A stretch of 64,000 nucleotides of DNA from Kurthia sibirica (GCF_003143975.1 NZ_QFVR01000006.1:99722-163721); one strand, 5' to 3'; counted from the stretch's first letter, positions 16,389 through 26,829 are shown. Translations and numbers: made by a program. The notes: generated by a model not told the origin, from the sequence alone.

Positions 16389-17570
16389 ATGACTGCAGAT
16401 CAAAAGAAAAAATTAGCACTCTTGATGTTAAATATGTTTATAGCGGTTGGTAGTTTTGGAATTATTATTCCAATTATCCCAACTTTTCTAAAAGAATTGG
16501 GGCAGGGTGGGACAGCAGCAGGCTTAATTATTGCTATTTTTGCCTTCGCCCAATTTGTCTTTTCACCTTTTGGTGGTAAAATGGCCGATAAATATGGTCG
16601 TCGTTTGTTAATAAATAGTGGTTTGCTTATTTTAGCTATTTCCATGTTTATTTTTTACTTCACAAATTCAGTTACATTACTGTATATTTCACGCTTTATA
16701 GGTGGCGTAGGTTGTGCATTTTTAATACCAGCTATCTATGCCTATGTGTCTGATATTACAACAATGAAACAACGTGCAAAAGGTAATAGTTTTATTTCCG
16801 CAGCCATGTCATTAGGAATCGTGGTAGGACCTGGAATTGGTGGTTTTTTAGCAGAGTATGGACTGAAAATGCCATTGCTTGTTTCAGCAATCGTCGGATT
16901 ACTAGCTTTTATCGTATCTTTTTTCACATTGAAGGAGAGTAAACCTGATGATGCTGAGGTCTTTGATGGGCCAGATCAATCGATGATAAAAGATATTGTA
17001 TTATCTGTGAAAAAGCCATTTTTTGTGCCGCTTATTATTACTTTAATCATGAGTTTTGGGTTAATGGCATATGAAACAGTTCTCGGTCTATTTGTGGATG
17101 ATCAATATGGCGCAACGCCACAAGATATTGCCTTTATGGTTACAGCCACAGGTATTGTTGGTGTTATTGTCCAATTATTCTTCGTTGATAAATTAGTAAA
17201 TCGTTTTGGAGAATTAATTATATTACGCGCATTTTTAGTCATTACAGCTATTGGTTTTTTCCTGTCAATTATTGCTGGAAGTTATAGGATGTTTTTTGCA
17301 ATCTCATTAATTATTTTCTTGTCTACATCCATTCTACGCCCTGTCTTAACAACGCTTGTATCAAAATTAGCAGGTAAGGAACAAGGATTTGCTATGGGGA
17401 TGAATAATGCTTATATGAGTATTGGGAATATTTTAGGCCCCCTATTAGCAGGAGCGCTCTATGATATTCGTATCCTGTATCCGTTTATTGCCGGTCTTAT
17501 TATACTCATTGCTACATCCATTTTTACTTTTATGTGGAAGGGCAAAAAATTAAAAGATATGGTGAGCTAG
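16389..17570 (+). CDS. MFS multidrug-efflux-type transporter
   Basis: 393-residue protein with 12 hydrophobic helices. The MFS motif A GGKMADKYGRRLLI occurs after helix 2, and the antiporter motif C VVGPGIGGFLAEYG occurs in helix 5. This places it with the 12-helix drug:proton antiporters (DHA1 group: Bmr, NorA, YttB). The substrate cannot be read from sequence. GAAGGGA lies before ATG 16389. Monocistronic: fabF terminator upstream, repeat-filled DNA downstream. Confidence 0.85.
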   Translation: MTADQKKKLALLMLNMFIAVGSFGIIIPIIPTFLKELGQGGTAAGLIIAIFAFAQFVFSPFGGKMADKYGRRLLINSGLLILAISMFIFYFTNSVTLLYISRFIGGVGCAFLIPAIYAYVSDITTMKQRAKGNSFISAAMSLGIVVGPGIGGFLAEYGLKMPLLVSAIVGLLAFIVSFFTLKESKPDDAEVFDGPDQSMIKDIVLSVKKPFFVPLIITLIMSFGLMAYETVLGLFVDDQYGATPQDIAFMVTATGIVGVIVQLFFVDKLVNRFGELIILRAFLVITAIGFFLSIIAGSYRMFFAISLIIFLSTSILRPVLTTLVSKLAGKEQGFAMGMNNAYMSIGNILGPLLAGALYDIRILYPFIAGLIILIATSIFTFMWKGKKLKDMVS

Positions 17571-17810
17571 TTGTGCAAATGAGATAGAAAATATAGCTCG
17601 ATGAGCGGCGCTATGTTAAATGACGTGATTTAGTTCTTCCACCTCACGCTATTAATTCTTTCTAGGCCTAATTCAATACTATCCCGTATACAAAGAGTAT
17701 CAAACGATCTACATTCACCTGTATTTTGTTGTCATCTCTATCAGGCTCATTTTTTTCAGCGCATGACTCGATGGTCTTTGAAACGCCAACAACTAGTAGT
17801 GTAGAACTAA
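17571..17810. other. Intergenic region after the MFS gene
   Basis: No gene. It holds an imperfect GACGTGATTT/TCACGCTA hairpin at about 17610-17652 that may end MFS transcription, and otherwise nothing identifiable. Confidence 0.4.
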
Positions 17811-18478
17811 AAAGAGTCTGGGACAGAACAAAAATAGTATGTCCTCCATACGAATCATCACATCAATTGAACGCGCAGAAAGCGTTTTTCGGGCTCTGTG
17901 TCAAAGGTTGGGGTGAATGAAATTGGATTGTCAATTTCATTCACCTTTTTTATTTAGCCCAGATGTAAACCAACTTCTTTATACTTTAATGTTAGTAAGA
18001 TCTTCGCTCTCAATCGATCAAATCGTTTATAACCATATGCATTTCGTTTCATTGATTCCTATCCATTACAACGATTTCTACTTGATCACCGAACCTTTGT
18101 AAGTACTGGTTCATTTTTTGTATGCGATCATCATGTACTTTCGAAGTAAGGGACTGGCAAGCTGGACAAATATGTGAACGCTTTGGCATTTCTATAAAAG
18201 AGCAGACTTGCCCTCGATTTCTTCAACTTTTGTGATTAAAAGAAATGGCGAGGACTCCTGCCGAAAAACAAGTAGTAAGCAATCCTTTATTTTGATCTAC
18301 GGTGAAAATAAGTAGTGCGTTACTTGTCGGCGGAAAGCTTTCGCTATTTCTAATTGTCTAAAACATGAATTGTTTTAATACCCCAACATATATAATAGAA
18401 CCAATAAATAATCCCGTATGATTTCGAAAAATCATACGGGATTTTCTCTGTTGAAAATACGTTTGTCTCAGGCTCTTT
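17811..18478 (+). repeat. Dispersed GAGCCTGAGACA repeat, copy 2, interrupted by an IS relic
   Basis: Left part 17811-17891 (AAAGAGTCTGGGACAGAAC... GCGTTTTTCG) and right part 18403-18478 (AATAATCCCGTATGATTTCG ... TTTGTCTCAGGCTCTTT) together make one normal family member. The two parts are separated by a 511-bp ISL3-type relic. About 20 bases of the repeat are missing at the junction. Confidence 0.88.
17892..18402 (-). mobile_element. Decayed ISL3-family insertion sequence inside the repeat
   Basis: Ends are related inverted repeats: GGCTCTGTGTCAAAGGTTGG at the left, and on the other strand GGTTCTATTATATATGTTGG at the right. Reverse-strand translation near 18085-18190 gives MPKRSHICPACQSL and then VHDDRIQKM, the CPxC...VHDxR zinc-finger start of ISL3 transposases. 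At about 17960-18045 it gives FDRLRAKILLTLKYK, like the transposase C-terminus. The middle of the gene is deleted, so the element is dead. No target duplication is visible. Confidence 0.82.
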
Positions 18479-18486
18479 ATTCTGTT

Positions 18487-19760
<1,274 letters not shown>

Positions 19761-19766
19761 GAGTGA

Positions 19767-19795
19767 ATTATAGCTGACATTTAGAATAAAAGCAA
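19767..19795 (-). promoter_or_regulatory. Promoter of the trpS leader
   Basis: Reverse strand TTGCTT (19795-19790), 17-base spacer, TATAAT (19772-19767). Confidence 0.8.
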
Positions 19796-19799
19796 ATTT

Positions 19800-20133
19800 T
19801 GGTCAGTGTAATAGGGTGTATGAAGCTTGTGATAGCGCCTTTTAATCTGAAAATCTAAAAAGTTATTTTCATTTAAGGAACTCTAAATGAGAATAAAAAT
19901 ATTCGAATAATAGGTTTAATTATGCTTTTGAAAGGGAAATATACATTTATGCCAGTGATATATACATGTAATTGGCGTTATATATACCAATAATTACAAA
20001 AGAAAAATTTTTCAAAAGGTATATTCAAAATAAAAAATATGTTGTATAATGAACATAGACCTCTTTATTAGATTTATTCTAATTTAATAATAGAATTACA
20101 AGTGCTTCATACATTGGAAAGGATGTGCTAGTT
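19800..20133. other. Regulatory region upstream of spx
   Basis: AT-rich stretch with no gene. A TATAAT at about 20044-20049 is a likely -10 for spx with a weak -35. In B. subtilis spx has several promoters; none beyond this can be assigned here. Confidence 0.4.
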
Positions 20134-20532
20134 ATGATAGTAACATTATTTACATCTCCTAGTTGTACTTCTTGTAGAAAGGCAAAAGCTTGGTTAGAGG
20201 AACATGATATTGCTTATACTGAACGTAATATTTTTGCAGAACCTTTAACAATTTCTGAAATTAAAGAGATTTTAAAAATGACTGAAGATGGCACGGATGA
20301 GATCATCTCAACTCGTTCAAAAATCTTTCAAAAGCTACAAGTGGATTTAGAAACAATGCCACTACAGCAGTTATATGAATTAATTCAAGAAAATCCTGGG
20401 CTTTTAAGACGTCCAATTATATTGGATGAGAAACGCCTTCAAGTAGGCTATAATGAGGATGAAATTCGTCGTTTCTTACCTCGTAAAGTTCGTGCTTACC
20501 AATTACAAGAAGCTCAAAGAATGGTCAATTAA
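20134..20532 (+). CDS. spx: Transcriptional regulator Spx
   Basis: Arsenate-reductase-fold regulator of 132 residues that binds the RNA polymerase alpha C-terminal domain under disulfide stress. The redox switch C11-T-S-C14 is present after TLFTSPS. The [12 protein letters not shown] block and RRFLPRKVR tail match Spx exactly. ATG 20134 is used rather than the GTG at 20125 because the family begins M-x-TLYTSPSC and GGAAAGGA is correctly spaced. Its degradation adaptor SpxH and the ClpC adaptor MecA are encoded in the next 8 kb. Confidence 0.96.
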   Translation: MIVTLFTSPSCTSCRKAKAWLEEHDIAYTERNIFAEPLTISEIKEILKMTEDGTDEIISTRSKIFQKLQVDLETMPLQQLYELIQENPGLLRRPIILDEKRLQVGYNEDEIRRFLPRKVRAYQLQEAQRMVN

Positions 20533-20553
20533 TATGACTGTTATTATATAAAT

Positions 20554-20587
20554 TAGCTAGCTATCCATTGGAGGATTGCTAGCTTTT
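20554..20587 (+). terminator. Terminator after spx
   Basis: AGCTAGC-T-ATCC pairs with GGAT-T-GCTAGCT, then a T run. Confidence 0.82.
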
Positions 20588-20760
20588 TGCTTTGCCTGAG
20601 CCTAGCCGTTTTATCGCTAGTTAGTGAAATACCACCTAATCATTTCAATAGCATGAAAAAGGGTTCTATTAAAATGACATGAATCACGATTAATGTTCTC
20701 ACAAATTATGATTCATATTGTTTGGAGAACGCAAATGATGTTTGCGGGGATCTTCTAAAA

Positions 20761-21175
20761 AAGGTTCTACGTCAAATCGAGGGCACTGAAAAAGTCCACT
20801 TATGCACAGATAAGCGAGGACAGGAACGGATTTCGTTCCTGTCCTCGCTTTTCCTCGTAGCCGTTGATTCCGTTCCGGCGGACGCTTTTCGCGGGCACGG
20901 CTCCAGCCTTCTCCCTCGCTTCGCTCAGTCCGGGTGCTTCCGCTCGTGCTGTTCCCGCAGAAGTCGCCGCCTGCACTCCATCAACTTGTACTATTCATGG
21001 GTTAAAATGTGGTCTCGCCCGGTCACGGACCATCCTGTATAATAGTAGTTACTAATTAAAGGTGGTGCGACCATGAATCGGTAAGCGTTGTGCTTTTGGT
21101 GTTACATACCACAAGCTCGCGTCTCCTGCGAAAAGCCGTCGAGCAGAGGATGGAGTGCTTGAAAACCCAAACAAA
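20761..21175. mobile_element. GC-rich mosaic with IS-type ends, no intact gene
   Basis: Bounded by GGTTCTACGTCAA at the left and, on the other strand, GGGTTCTCTACTGTTTG at the right; similar ends bound 56829-57192. It contains a perfect 17-bp hairpin (20812-20850), a GC-rich block at 20870-20990 unlike the host's base composition, and CATACCACAAGCTCGCG (21103-21119), repeated at 57118-57134. Open frames here lack ribosome sites and family similarity. It is best read as decayed IS/repeat material, possibly ISL3-related. Confidence 0.5.
20812..20850 (+). terminator. Perfect 17-bp GC-rich hairpin
   Basis: AAGCGAGGACAGGAACG and its exact complement around GATTT, followed by TTTTCC. It may act as a terminator or be the terminal hairpin of a mobile relic. 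Confidence 0.5.
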
Positions 21176-21202
21176 CAGTAGAGAACCCTAAAAAAGACAA
21201 TA

Positions 21203-21239
21203 AAAAAACATGTAGCAATAATTGCGCTACATGTTTTTT
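21203..21239 (-). terminator. Terminator of mecA
   Basis: AAAAAACATGTAGC and GCTACATGTTTTTT around a nine-base loop, bordering the reverse-strand stop. Confidence 0.9.
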
Positions 21240-21240
21240 G

Positions 21241-21888
21241 TTAGAAAAATTCTCTTGTTAGCTTGAAGCTATCAACTTCCATGATGACTTTACCATACTC
21301 TTGAAGCAGGTGAATCGTTTTTTTCGATGGTGTTGAAAATTCGCGAATTGGGCTTAAATAATCTTGTTGTTGGTCAATATCGCTCAATGAGCGTAAATCG
21401 ATATACAAGTAATATTGGTCGTCCATTACATACAATTCATTTATAGCATCAAAGCTTTCTGAAATGGATGCGGCAAGTGGAATCATATCGTCAAATTGAG
21501 CGAGCTCAAAAACAATTTCTTCGAGTAATACTGCCTCTTCTTCCGCGAACTCAGCCTTCATATCGGCAATGGACTCATGGTCAAATAGATTACCAAATTG
21601 GCCGTCTTTGTTTGAAGCGTCGAATGGTGCTTCGTTAAAGAAGTCACCTGGATTACTTACGACAGTTACAGTAAGCTCCAGTCCAACCTCTTTTGCAACT
21701 ACTTGAATCCAAAGTGGACCATTTATCTCAAATTGATCATCATTAAGTTCATCCATCATAACCCAGAAAAGTTCTTCTCCTTTATCTCGGTTATACCAAA
21801 TCTCATCTTTAGTAAAGCCACGTTCTTCGATGTCATTGTACGAAATCGCTAGCTTCAAGGTATTTTCATTAATACGTTCAATATCCAT
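21241..21888 (-). CDS. mecA: Adaptor protein MecA
   Basis: Adaptor of 215 residues that delivers substrates such as ComK to ClpCP. N-terminal substrate-binding region (MDIERINENTLKLAISYNDI, EERGFTKDEIWYNR, EELFWVMMDE) is followed by an acidic linker (about 90-125) and a C-terminal ClpC-binding domain beginning EIVFELAQFDDMI. ATG 21888 is chosen over TTG 21897 because MecA proteins begin MDIERI and GGGAG is suitably spaced. With coiA next door, the spx-mecA-coiA order of B. subtilis is kept. Confidence 0.93.
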   Translation of the reverse strand: MDIERINENTLKLAISYNDIEERGFTKDEIWYNRDKGEELFWVMMDELNDDQFEINGPLWIQVVAKEVGLELTVTVVSNPGDFFNEAPFDASNKDGQFGNLFDHESIADMKAEFAEEEAVLLEEIVFELAQFDDMIPLAASISESFDAINELYVMDDQYYLYIDLRSLSDIDQQQDYLSPIREFSTPSKKTIHLLQEYGKVIMEVDSFKLTREFF

Positions 21889-22304
21889 ACTTAACAACTC
21901 CCTTCGGCTATCTCGTATCGAGTAAATCCCTTGTGGATAATGTTGTACTATACTCTATCTCTATTGTAATTCTAAGTAGCCAAAAAAGAAAAGAAAAAGT
22001 CCTTTTATAACTAACAGTATATGAATTGTATTGAACATTGTGTTTAAAAGCAACTATTATTGTTTAATCCACTTGAATATCCACATTTTAAGAAAAGTAA
22101 AATCCTAATAAATAACATAATTTTCTATAAGTACGCCAGATTTATTTTCTCGAAAACAACCGTTTTTACAATAGGGCTATCAATTAATAGTCATTTCTCG
22201 AAAATCCCTACTAATTGAGCTTCAAATCCCATAAATAAAGGTTTTTCTGACGTTGAGAAAAAAGAGACAATTGTTTATTATAACTTGTAACGGAGGTGTG
22301 GGAA
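21889..22304. other. Divergent promoter region mecA/coiA
   Basis: About 415 AT-rich bases without a gene. An AAAA-N6-TTTT motif at 22153-22166 resembles half of a ComK site but has the wrong spacing; no complete ComK box is evident. Confidence 0.35.
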
Positions 22305-23408
22305 ATGTTAACCGCTTTAAATGCAAAAAAACAAATTGTTCGCCTGACCTATTCTAGTTCAAAGGAAAAACTTCGGGAATTACGAAATAAGGAATTCTTT
22401 TATTGCCCTGCTTGCAAACAGCCCCTTACTTTAAAAATTGGAGATGTCATAACACCCCATTTTGCCCATATAAAAAATAATGACTGTTCTACATTTGCTG
22501 AAGGGGAAAGTGAGCAACATATTTTAGGTAAGCATCAGCTCTATAATTGGTTGAAAAATCAATCAATGCTCGTGAATTTGGAGCAGTTTATCCCTGAAAT
22601 AAAGCAAAGGCCAGATTTAATTGTGAAACATGGTGCGATTCTGACACCGATTGAATTTCAATGTTCGTCCATTGCTCAAAGTCTGGTTAGAAAACGGAGT
22701 GAAGGGTATAAAAAAGTGGATTTACAACCAGTATGGCTTCCTGTATCGAAGGGAAGGTTTTACAAAGGGTTACAAAAAATTCAGCTATCACCATTTTATA
22801 GTCAGTTTATTGAAGGACAACGCTTAATTACATACGAACCAAAAAATAATTATTTTCATCATTATGAGCATATTATTCCGATAAGAGGTATTAGTTATCT
22901 AGCCAACTGCAAATCTGTACATGCATCGATACAAAAATTTCCATTTATCCAAATGAAGCACTATACGCTCAAAGATTGTTATGATTTTTATCATCGATGG
23001 CAACTTGAGAAACTACATTATATTAAACAAAAAATTCACTATAATCGTCAAGGAATTCGTGAGCCGTTTTTAAAAGCGTGTTACGATGCGCAAAAATCGC
23101 CGTTAGCACTACCAAATTGGATTGGTATACCGACTTTTAAACAAAGACCAAAACATGCCGTAGAATGGCAGCTAATTATTGTGAACAAACTAAAGAAAAC
23201 AACGAGTAATTTACAACGACTCCCTCATGATTTTATCGATGTTTTTTTATCTGAACATAAAAATTTCCAGATTACAGCACAAGAAGTACGCACCTATCTA
23301 TTATTTTTGTCATGTTATAATCCTCAGTTGATTCATGAGGATATTAAAATTAATTCGATTATCGAAGAAATATACAGCCAATATGTTGCATTAAAGTTTG
23401 ATAATTGA
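22305..23408 (+). CDS. coiA: Competence protein CoiA
   Basis: Protein of 367 residues of the CoiA family, needed for processing of incoming DNA during transformation. It has an N-terminal C4-type region (CPACKQPLTLKIGD...HFAH) and a restriction-endonuclease-like core. The core residues EGESEQH, RPDLIV and PIEFQCS form the D...ExQ pattern of PD-(D/E)xK nucleases. ATG 22305 is eight bases after GGAGG; the GTG at 22296 overlaps that site. Its presence with mecA suggests the lineage retains competence genes. Confidence 0.88.
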   Translation: MLTALNAKKQIVRLTYSSSKEKLRELRNKEFFYCPACKQPLTLKIGDVITPHFAHIKNNDCSTFAEGESEQHILGKHQLYNWLKNQSMLVNLEQFIPEIKQRPDLIVKHGAILTPIEFQCSSIAQSLVRKRSEGYKKVDLQPVWLPVSKGRFYKGLQKIQLSPFYSQFIEGQRLITYEPKNNYFHHYEHIIPIRGISYLANCKSVHASIQKFPFIQMKHYTLKDCYDFYHRWQLEKLHYIKQKIHYNRQGIREPFLKACYDAQKSPLALPNWIGIPTFKQRPKHAVEWQLIIVNKLKKTTSNLQRLPHDFIDVFLSEHKNFQITAQEVRTYLLFLSCYNPQLIHEDIKINSIIEEIYSQYVALKFDN

Positions 23409-23455
23409 GAAAATAGTAAAGAAAGATATTATAGTGGCTACAGGAGGAAAATGAT

Positions 23456-25267
23456 ATGGCAGAAGTAAAAAAAATCCCGACTCGTGAAGAAGTTCCCACA
23501 GCATTAACTTGGAATTTAGAAGATATTTTCCAAACAGTAGCATCATGGAATGAAGAATTCACGGCAATTTCAACATTATTAGAAAAAGCACCAAGTTTTG
23601 AAGGCACATTAAAAAATGGTGCGCAGGCGATGTTAGAAACGCTTCAATATCGTGATGAAGTGTATACTCGAATTGGTATTTTATACACATATGCGCATAT
23701 GAAATCCGATCAAGACACAACAAATAGTGAATTCCAAGGATTGGAAGGGCGTAGCCGCTCGTTGATTGCGAAAGTGAGTACGGCATTATCATTCTTAACG
23801 CCGGAAATTTTATCGTTATCTGAAGATTTGATTAAAAATTACTTAGAAGAAAATGAAGCATTACGTTTGTACAAGCATGAGTTGGAAGAAATTAATGAGC
23901 AACGTGAACATGTACTACCAGCAGAACAGGAAGCCATCTTAGCTCAAATGAGCGAAGTGACTGGAGCGTCTGCTAATACATTTGGTATGTTAAATAACGC
24001 AGATTTAGAATTCCCAGTCGTCAAAGATGAAGAGGGGAACGATGTACAATTAACGCATGGTAATTATGTTCAATTCTTAGATAGTGCAGACCGCTCAGTA
24101 CGTGAGGCGGGTTTTAAAGCAATGTATGAAACATTTGGTAAATTTAAAAATACATTTGCTACAACACTATCCGGCAATGTGAAAGCCCATAATGTATCCG
24201 CTAAAATTAGAAACTATGATTCAGCACGCCATGCAGCGATGTCTAATAATAGTATCCCTGAAAAAGTATATGATCAATTATTATCGACAGTTCACAATAA
24301 TATTGGCTTAATGCATCGTTATTTGGATTTACGTAAAAATGTTTTGGAAGTGGATGAACTTCATATGTGGGATGTCTATACACCACTTGTGAAAGAAACA
24401 ACAATGAAGGTTACGTATGAAGAAGCAACAGAACATATGTTAAATAGTTTTGCAGCGATGGGCGATGATTACGTAGGAATCGTGAAAAAAGCGCTTGCAG
24501 ATCGTTGGGTTGATGTTGTAGAAAACAAAGGGAAACGCAGCGGTGCCTATTCATCCGGTTCATATGGCACAAATCCATATATTTTAATGAATTGGCAAGA
24601 CAATCTAGATAATTTGTATACATTAGTTCATGAATTTGGTCATAGTGTACACAGTTATTACTCTAGAAATAATCAACCTGCAGTTTATGGAGATTACTCC
24701 ATCTTCGTAGCGGAAGTCGCTTCAACTTGTAATGAAGAATTATTAACGGATTACTTACTGAAAACAGTAAAAGATGATAATTTACGTATTTATATTTTAA
24801 ATCATTGGTTAGATTCGTTTAGAGGAACGATTATTCGTCAAACCATGTTTGCTGAATTTGAGCATATTATTCATGAGATGGATCGTAATGGCGAACCATT
24901 AACTGCCGATACATTATCTGCTAAATACCATGAGCTAAATAAATTCTACTTTGGAGATAACATGGTAAGTGATGATGAAATCGCGCTTGAATGGGCTCGT
25001 ATTCCACACTTCTACTATAATTATTATGTCTATCAATATGCAACTGGTAAATCTGCTGCAATCGCATTGAGTAGCCAAATTTTAAATGAGGGTGAAGTAG
25101 CTGTAGAGCGTTATGTGAATAATTTCTTAAAAGCGGGTTGTTCAGATTCTCCAATCAATGTGTTACGCGCAGCAGGTGTTGATATGGAATCAGCTAAACC
25201 GATTGAATTAGCATTTGAGCTATTTGAAAAAAATCTTGCTGAATTAGAAAGATTATTAGCAAAATAA
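23456..25267 (+). CDS. pepF: Oligoendopeptidase F
   Basis: Zinc metallopeptidase of the M3 family, 603 residues. The HExxH-type site is H392-E-F-G-H396, with the third ligand E in the following EVASTCNEELL helix. It cleaves short peptides in the cytoplasm. AGGAGG precedes ATG 23456. The gene keeps the coiA-pepF-(RoxS)-yjbH order. Confidence 0.95.
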   Translation: MAEVKKIPTREEVPTALTWNLEDIFQTVASWNEEFTAISTLLEKAPSFEGTLKNGAQAMLETLQYRDEVYTRIGILYTYAHMKSDQDTTNSEFQGLEGRSRSLIAKVSTALSFLTPEILSLSEDLIKNYLEENEALRLYKHELEEINEQREHVLPAEQEAILAQMSEVTGASANTFGMLNNADLEFPVVKDEEGNDVQLTHGNYVQFLDSADRSVREAGFKAMYETFGKFKNTFATTLSGNVKAHNVSAKIRNYDSARHAAMSNNSIPEKVYDQLLSTVHNNIGLMHRYLDLRKNVLEVDELHMWDVYTPLVKETTMKVTYEEATEHMLNSFAAMGDDYVGIVKKALADRWVDVVENKGKRSGAYSSGSYGTNPYILMNWQDNLDNLYTLVHEFGHSVHSYYSRNNQPAVYGDYSIFVAEVASTCNEELLTDYLLKTVKDDNLRIYILNHWLDSFRGTIIRQTMFAEFEHIIHEMDRNGEPLTADTLSAKYHELNKFYFGDNMVSDDEIALEWARIPHFYYNYYVYQYATGKSAAIALSSQILNEGEVAVERYVNNFLKAGCSDSPINVLRAAGVDMESAKPIELAFELFEKNLAELERLLAK

Positions 25268-25274
25268 TTTCCAT

Positions 25275-25447
25275 AGAGTCTGGGACAGAACAAAAATAGT
25301 CTGTCTCCAATACGAATAATCAAATCAATTGAACGCGCAGAAAGTATTTTTCGAAGCGGACATGGTTTGAAATGAATAATCCCGTATGATTTCGAAAAAT
25401 CATACGGGATTTTTTCTGTTGAAAATACGTTTGTCTCAGGCTCTTTT
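25275..25447 (+). repeat. Dispersed GAGCCTGAGACA repeat, copy 3
   Basis: AGAGTCTGGGACAGAAC at the left, TTTGTCTCAGGCTCTTT at the right, internal hairpin AATCCCGTATGATTT/AAATCATACGGGATT. It lies seven bases after pepF and can serve as its terminator. Confidence 0.92.
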
Positions 25448-25940
25448 TTATAGTTTTCTATCAATTGTTGGAGGGTGTCCTATAATGCCAACAGTTCATA
25501 CATTAAAAAACATGAAAATGAAATATATGTAGAGGGTTTGATGCTTTTTGTACAAAGATTTTATTGAATCGGCAGTATAGAAAAAGTGACGTGATTTGAA
25601 CGTGTCAAATCACGTCATCTCACTATTTGATGTAGAAACTTGTTTGCGAAAATAACTTAGTACAGAGTACATGAAAAGTTGTTGTTATAAAACAGAAAGC
25701 GATTATATAACAGTTTATTATTTTCTAATAAGAAATGATAGTAAATGAGTAGCTTTTCTATGAATAAAGAGGAATGACAAAAATTTATGCTCTTTTATAA
25801 AGTAATGGGGATTTTTTACTTTAAAATGGTAATGATTTGAATAGGAGGATTTTATTTTTTGTCGGATTTTATAGGTTTTCTGAATAGCGATTTTGTTATC
25901 GCTTTCAATATGTCCAATATGTGAACATATTAGAAAAGCG
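25448..25940. other. Intergenic region upstream of RoxS
   Basis: No gene is supported. A perfect hairpin TGACGTGATTTGA/TCAAATCACGTCA at 25587-25617 with A residues on its left could terminate a reverse-strand transcript. A 13-codon frame after GGAGGG at 25474 is too short to claim. The stretch TTGTTGGAGGGTG near 25465 resembles the IS ends seen elsewhere in the window. Confidence 0.4.
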
Positions 25941-25969
25941 TTGCTATATATAGGATTAAGTGATAAAGT
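25941..25969 (+). promoter_or_regulatory. Promoter of RoxS
   Basis: TTGCTA (25941-25946), 17-base spacer, TAAAGT (25964-25969); predicted start about 25976. Confidence 0.65.
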
Positions 25970-25974
25970 AATAA

Positions 25975-25992
25975 ATGTGAAATACATCACAA
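25975..25992 (+). promoter_or_regulatory. Rex/Fnr-like palindromic operator at the RoxS start
   Basis: ATGTGAAATACATCACAA fits TGTGA-N6-TCACA. With the flanking AA it also fits the Rex consensus TTGTGA-N6-TCACAA except for one outer base. Rex is known to repress roxS in B. subtilis; the Fnr-type regulator encoded at 10439 could recognise the same core. Confidence 0.75.
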
Positions 25993-26086
25993 ACAAACAT
26001 ACACCCCTTTGTTTGAACGTGAACATTTCTCCCATCCCCTTTGTGAAAATGAGCGCTCTCGTAGAGTAGCTCATTTTATTTTTTTG
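25976..26086 (+). ncRNA. roxS: Small regulatory RNA RoxS (RsaE)
   Basis: Located between pepF and yjbH, exactly where RsaE lies in Staphylococcus aureus and RoxS in B. subtilis (near yjbH). The sequence has the two hallmark C-rich single-stranded regions, ACCCCTTTG (about 26003-26011) and TCCCATCCCCTTTG (about 26030-26043). It is preceded by CACAAACAAACATAC and followed by an intrinsic terminator, AAAATGAGC/GCTCATTTT (26046-26077), with a T run. Length is about 110 nt. RoxS pairs with ribosome sites of central-metabolism mRNAs and adjusts the NAD+/NADH balance under respiratory or nitric-oxide stress. Confidence 0.92.
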
Positions 26087-26298
26087 TATTTTTTCGGTAT
26101 TCGTAAAAAAATGAAACAGACGATAATAGAGCTAACTATCGCGAAAATAGATAAATAAAAAGAAATTCAATCTAAAAAACAGATATATTACCATAGTTGT
26201 ATTTATAAAAAACACTTCATTAATTAGTACAGTATACATAAAGAAAGATTATTTTCTTTACGAATAGATGATTATAAGTTAAAAAAACATATAAAAAG

Positions 26299-26767
26299 GT
26301 TCTGTATCAAATATGAAGGTGAATGAAATTGGGTGTTCAATTTTATTCACCTTTTTAATTGAGCACAGATGAAAATAAACTTTTTTATACAGTTATATTA
26401 ATACTATTTTCGCGCTCAATCGATTCCATCATTTAGAACGGTATGTTGTACCTTGTCTAAGGTCCAATAAACGGAACGACAATAATGAAATCGATCTGTG
26501 ACTATGACAGGTGAACTTAGATGTCCCATCTTCTCAGTAATTGATTTGAATCGCTTGATGCCAGTTCTTTAATAGTTGAGACTAAAACATCGTTTCACTG
26601 CCCAAATAGACTTCATCTAGTGTAGCTTACCTTTTTATGTTTATTTTAGGTATGTTCATCATGATTAACAGAAATAGTGCAATACTTGTCAATTGAAAAC
26701 TTTTGTTATGTCGAAACATCTAGACAAACATGAATTGTTTCGACACCATACCTGAATATAATAGAAT
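26299..26767 (-). mobile_element. Decayed ISL3-family insertion sequence
   Basis: Left end GGTTCTGTATCAAATATGAA and right end (other strand) AATTCTATTATATTCAGG resemble the ends of the copy at 17892. Reverse-strand translation around 26437-26503 gives VIVTDRFHYCRSVYW, the conserved DRFH(x)xRxIYW segment of ISL3 transposases, surrounded by stop codons. The element is dead. Confidence 0.75.
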
Positions 26768-26770
26768 TAT

Positions 26771-26817
26771 AAAAAGTCCCTTCTATCAGACATGAGGTCT
26801 GTTGGAAGGGACTTTTT
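26771..26817 (-). terminator. Terminator of spxH
   Basis: AAAAAGTCCCTTC/GAAGGGACTTTTT stem with an inner CAGAC/GTCTG hairpin. Confidence 0.9.
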
Positions 26818-26829
26818 GAATATATGAGA

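Noticed and set aside
20722..21042. 106-codon open frame in the GC-rich patch after spx
   Set aside because: No ribosome site, no family resemblance; it is opened by foreign-looking GC-rich DNA with few stop codons.
22153..22166. AAAA-N6-TTTT as ComK box for coiA
   Set aside because: ComK boxes need N5 spacing in two copies; only one half-site with wrong spacing is present.
25718..26074. 118-codon reverse-strand frame upstream of spxH
   Set aside because: It lies antisense to RoxS and its promoter, has no ribosome site and a random-looking composition.
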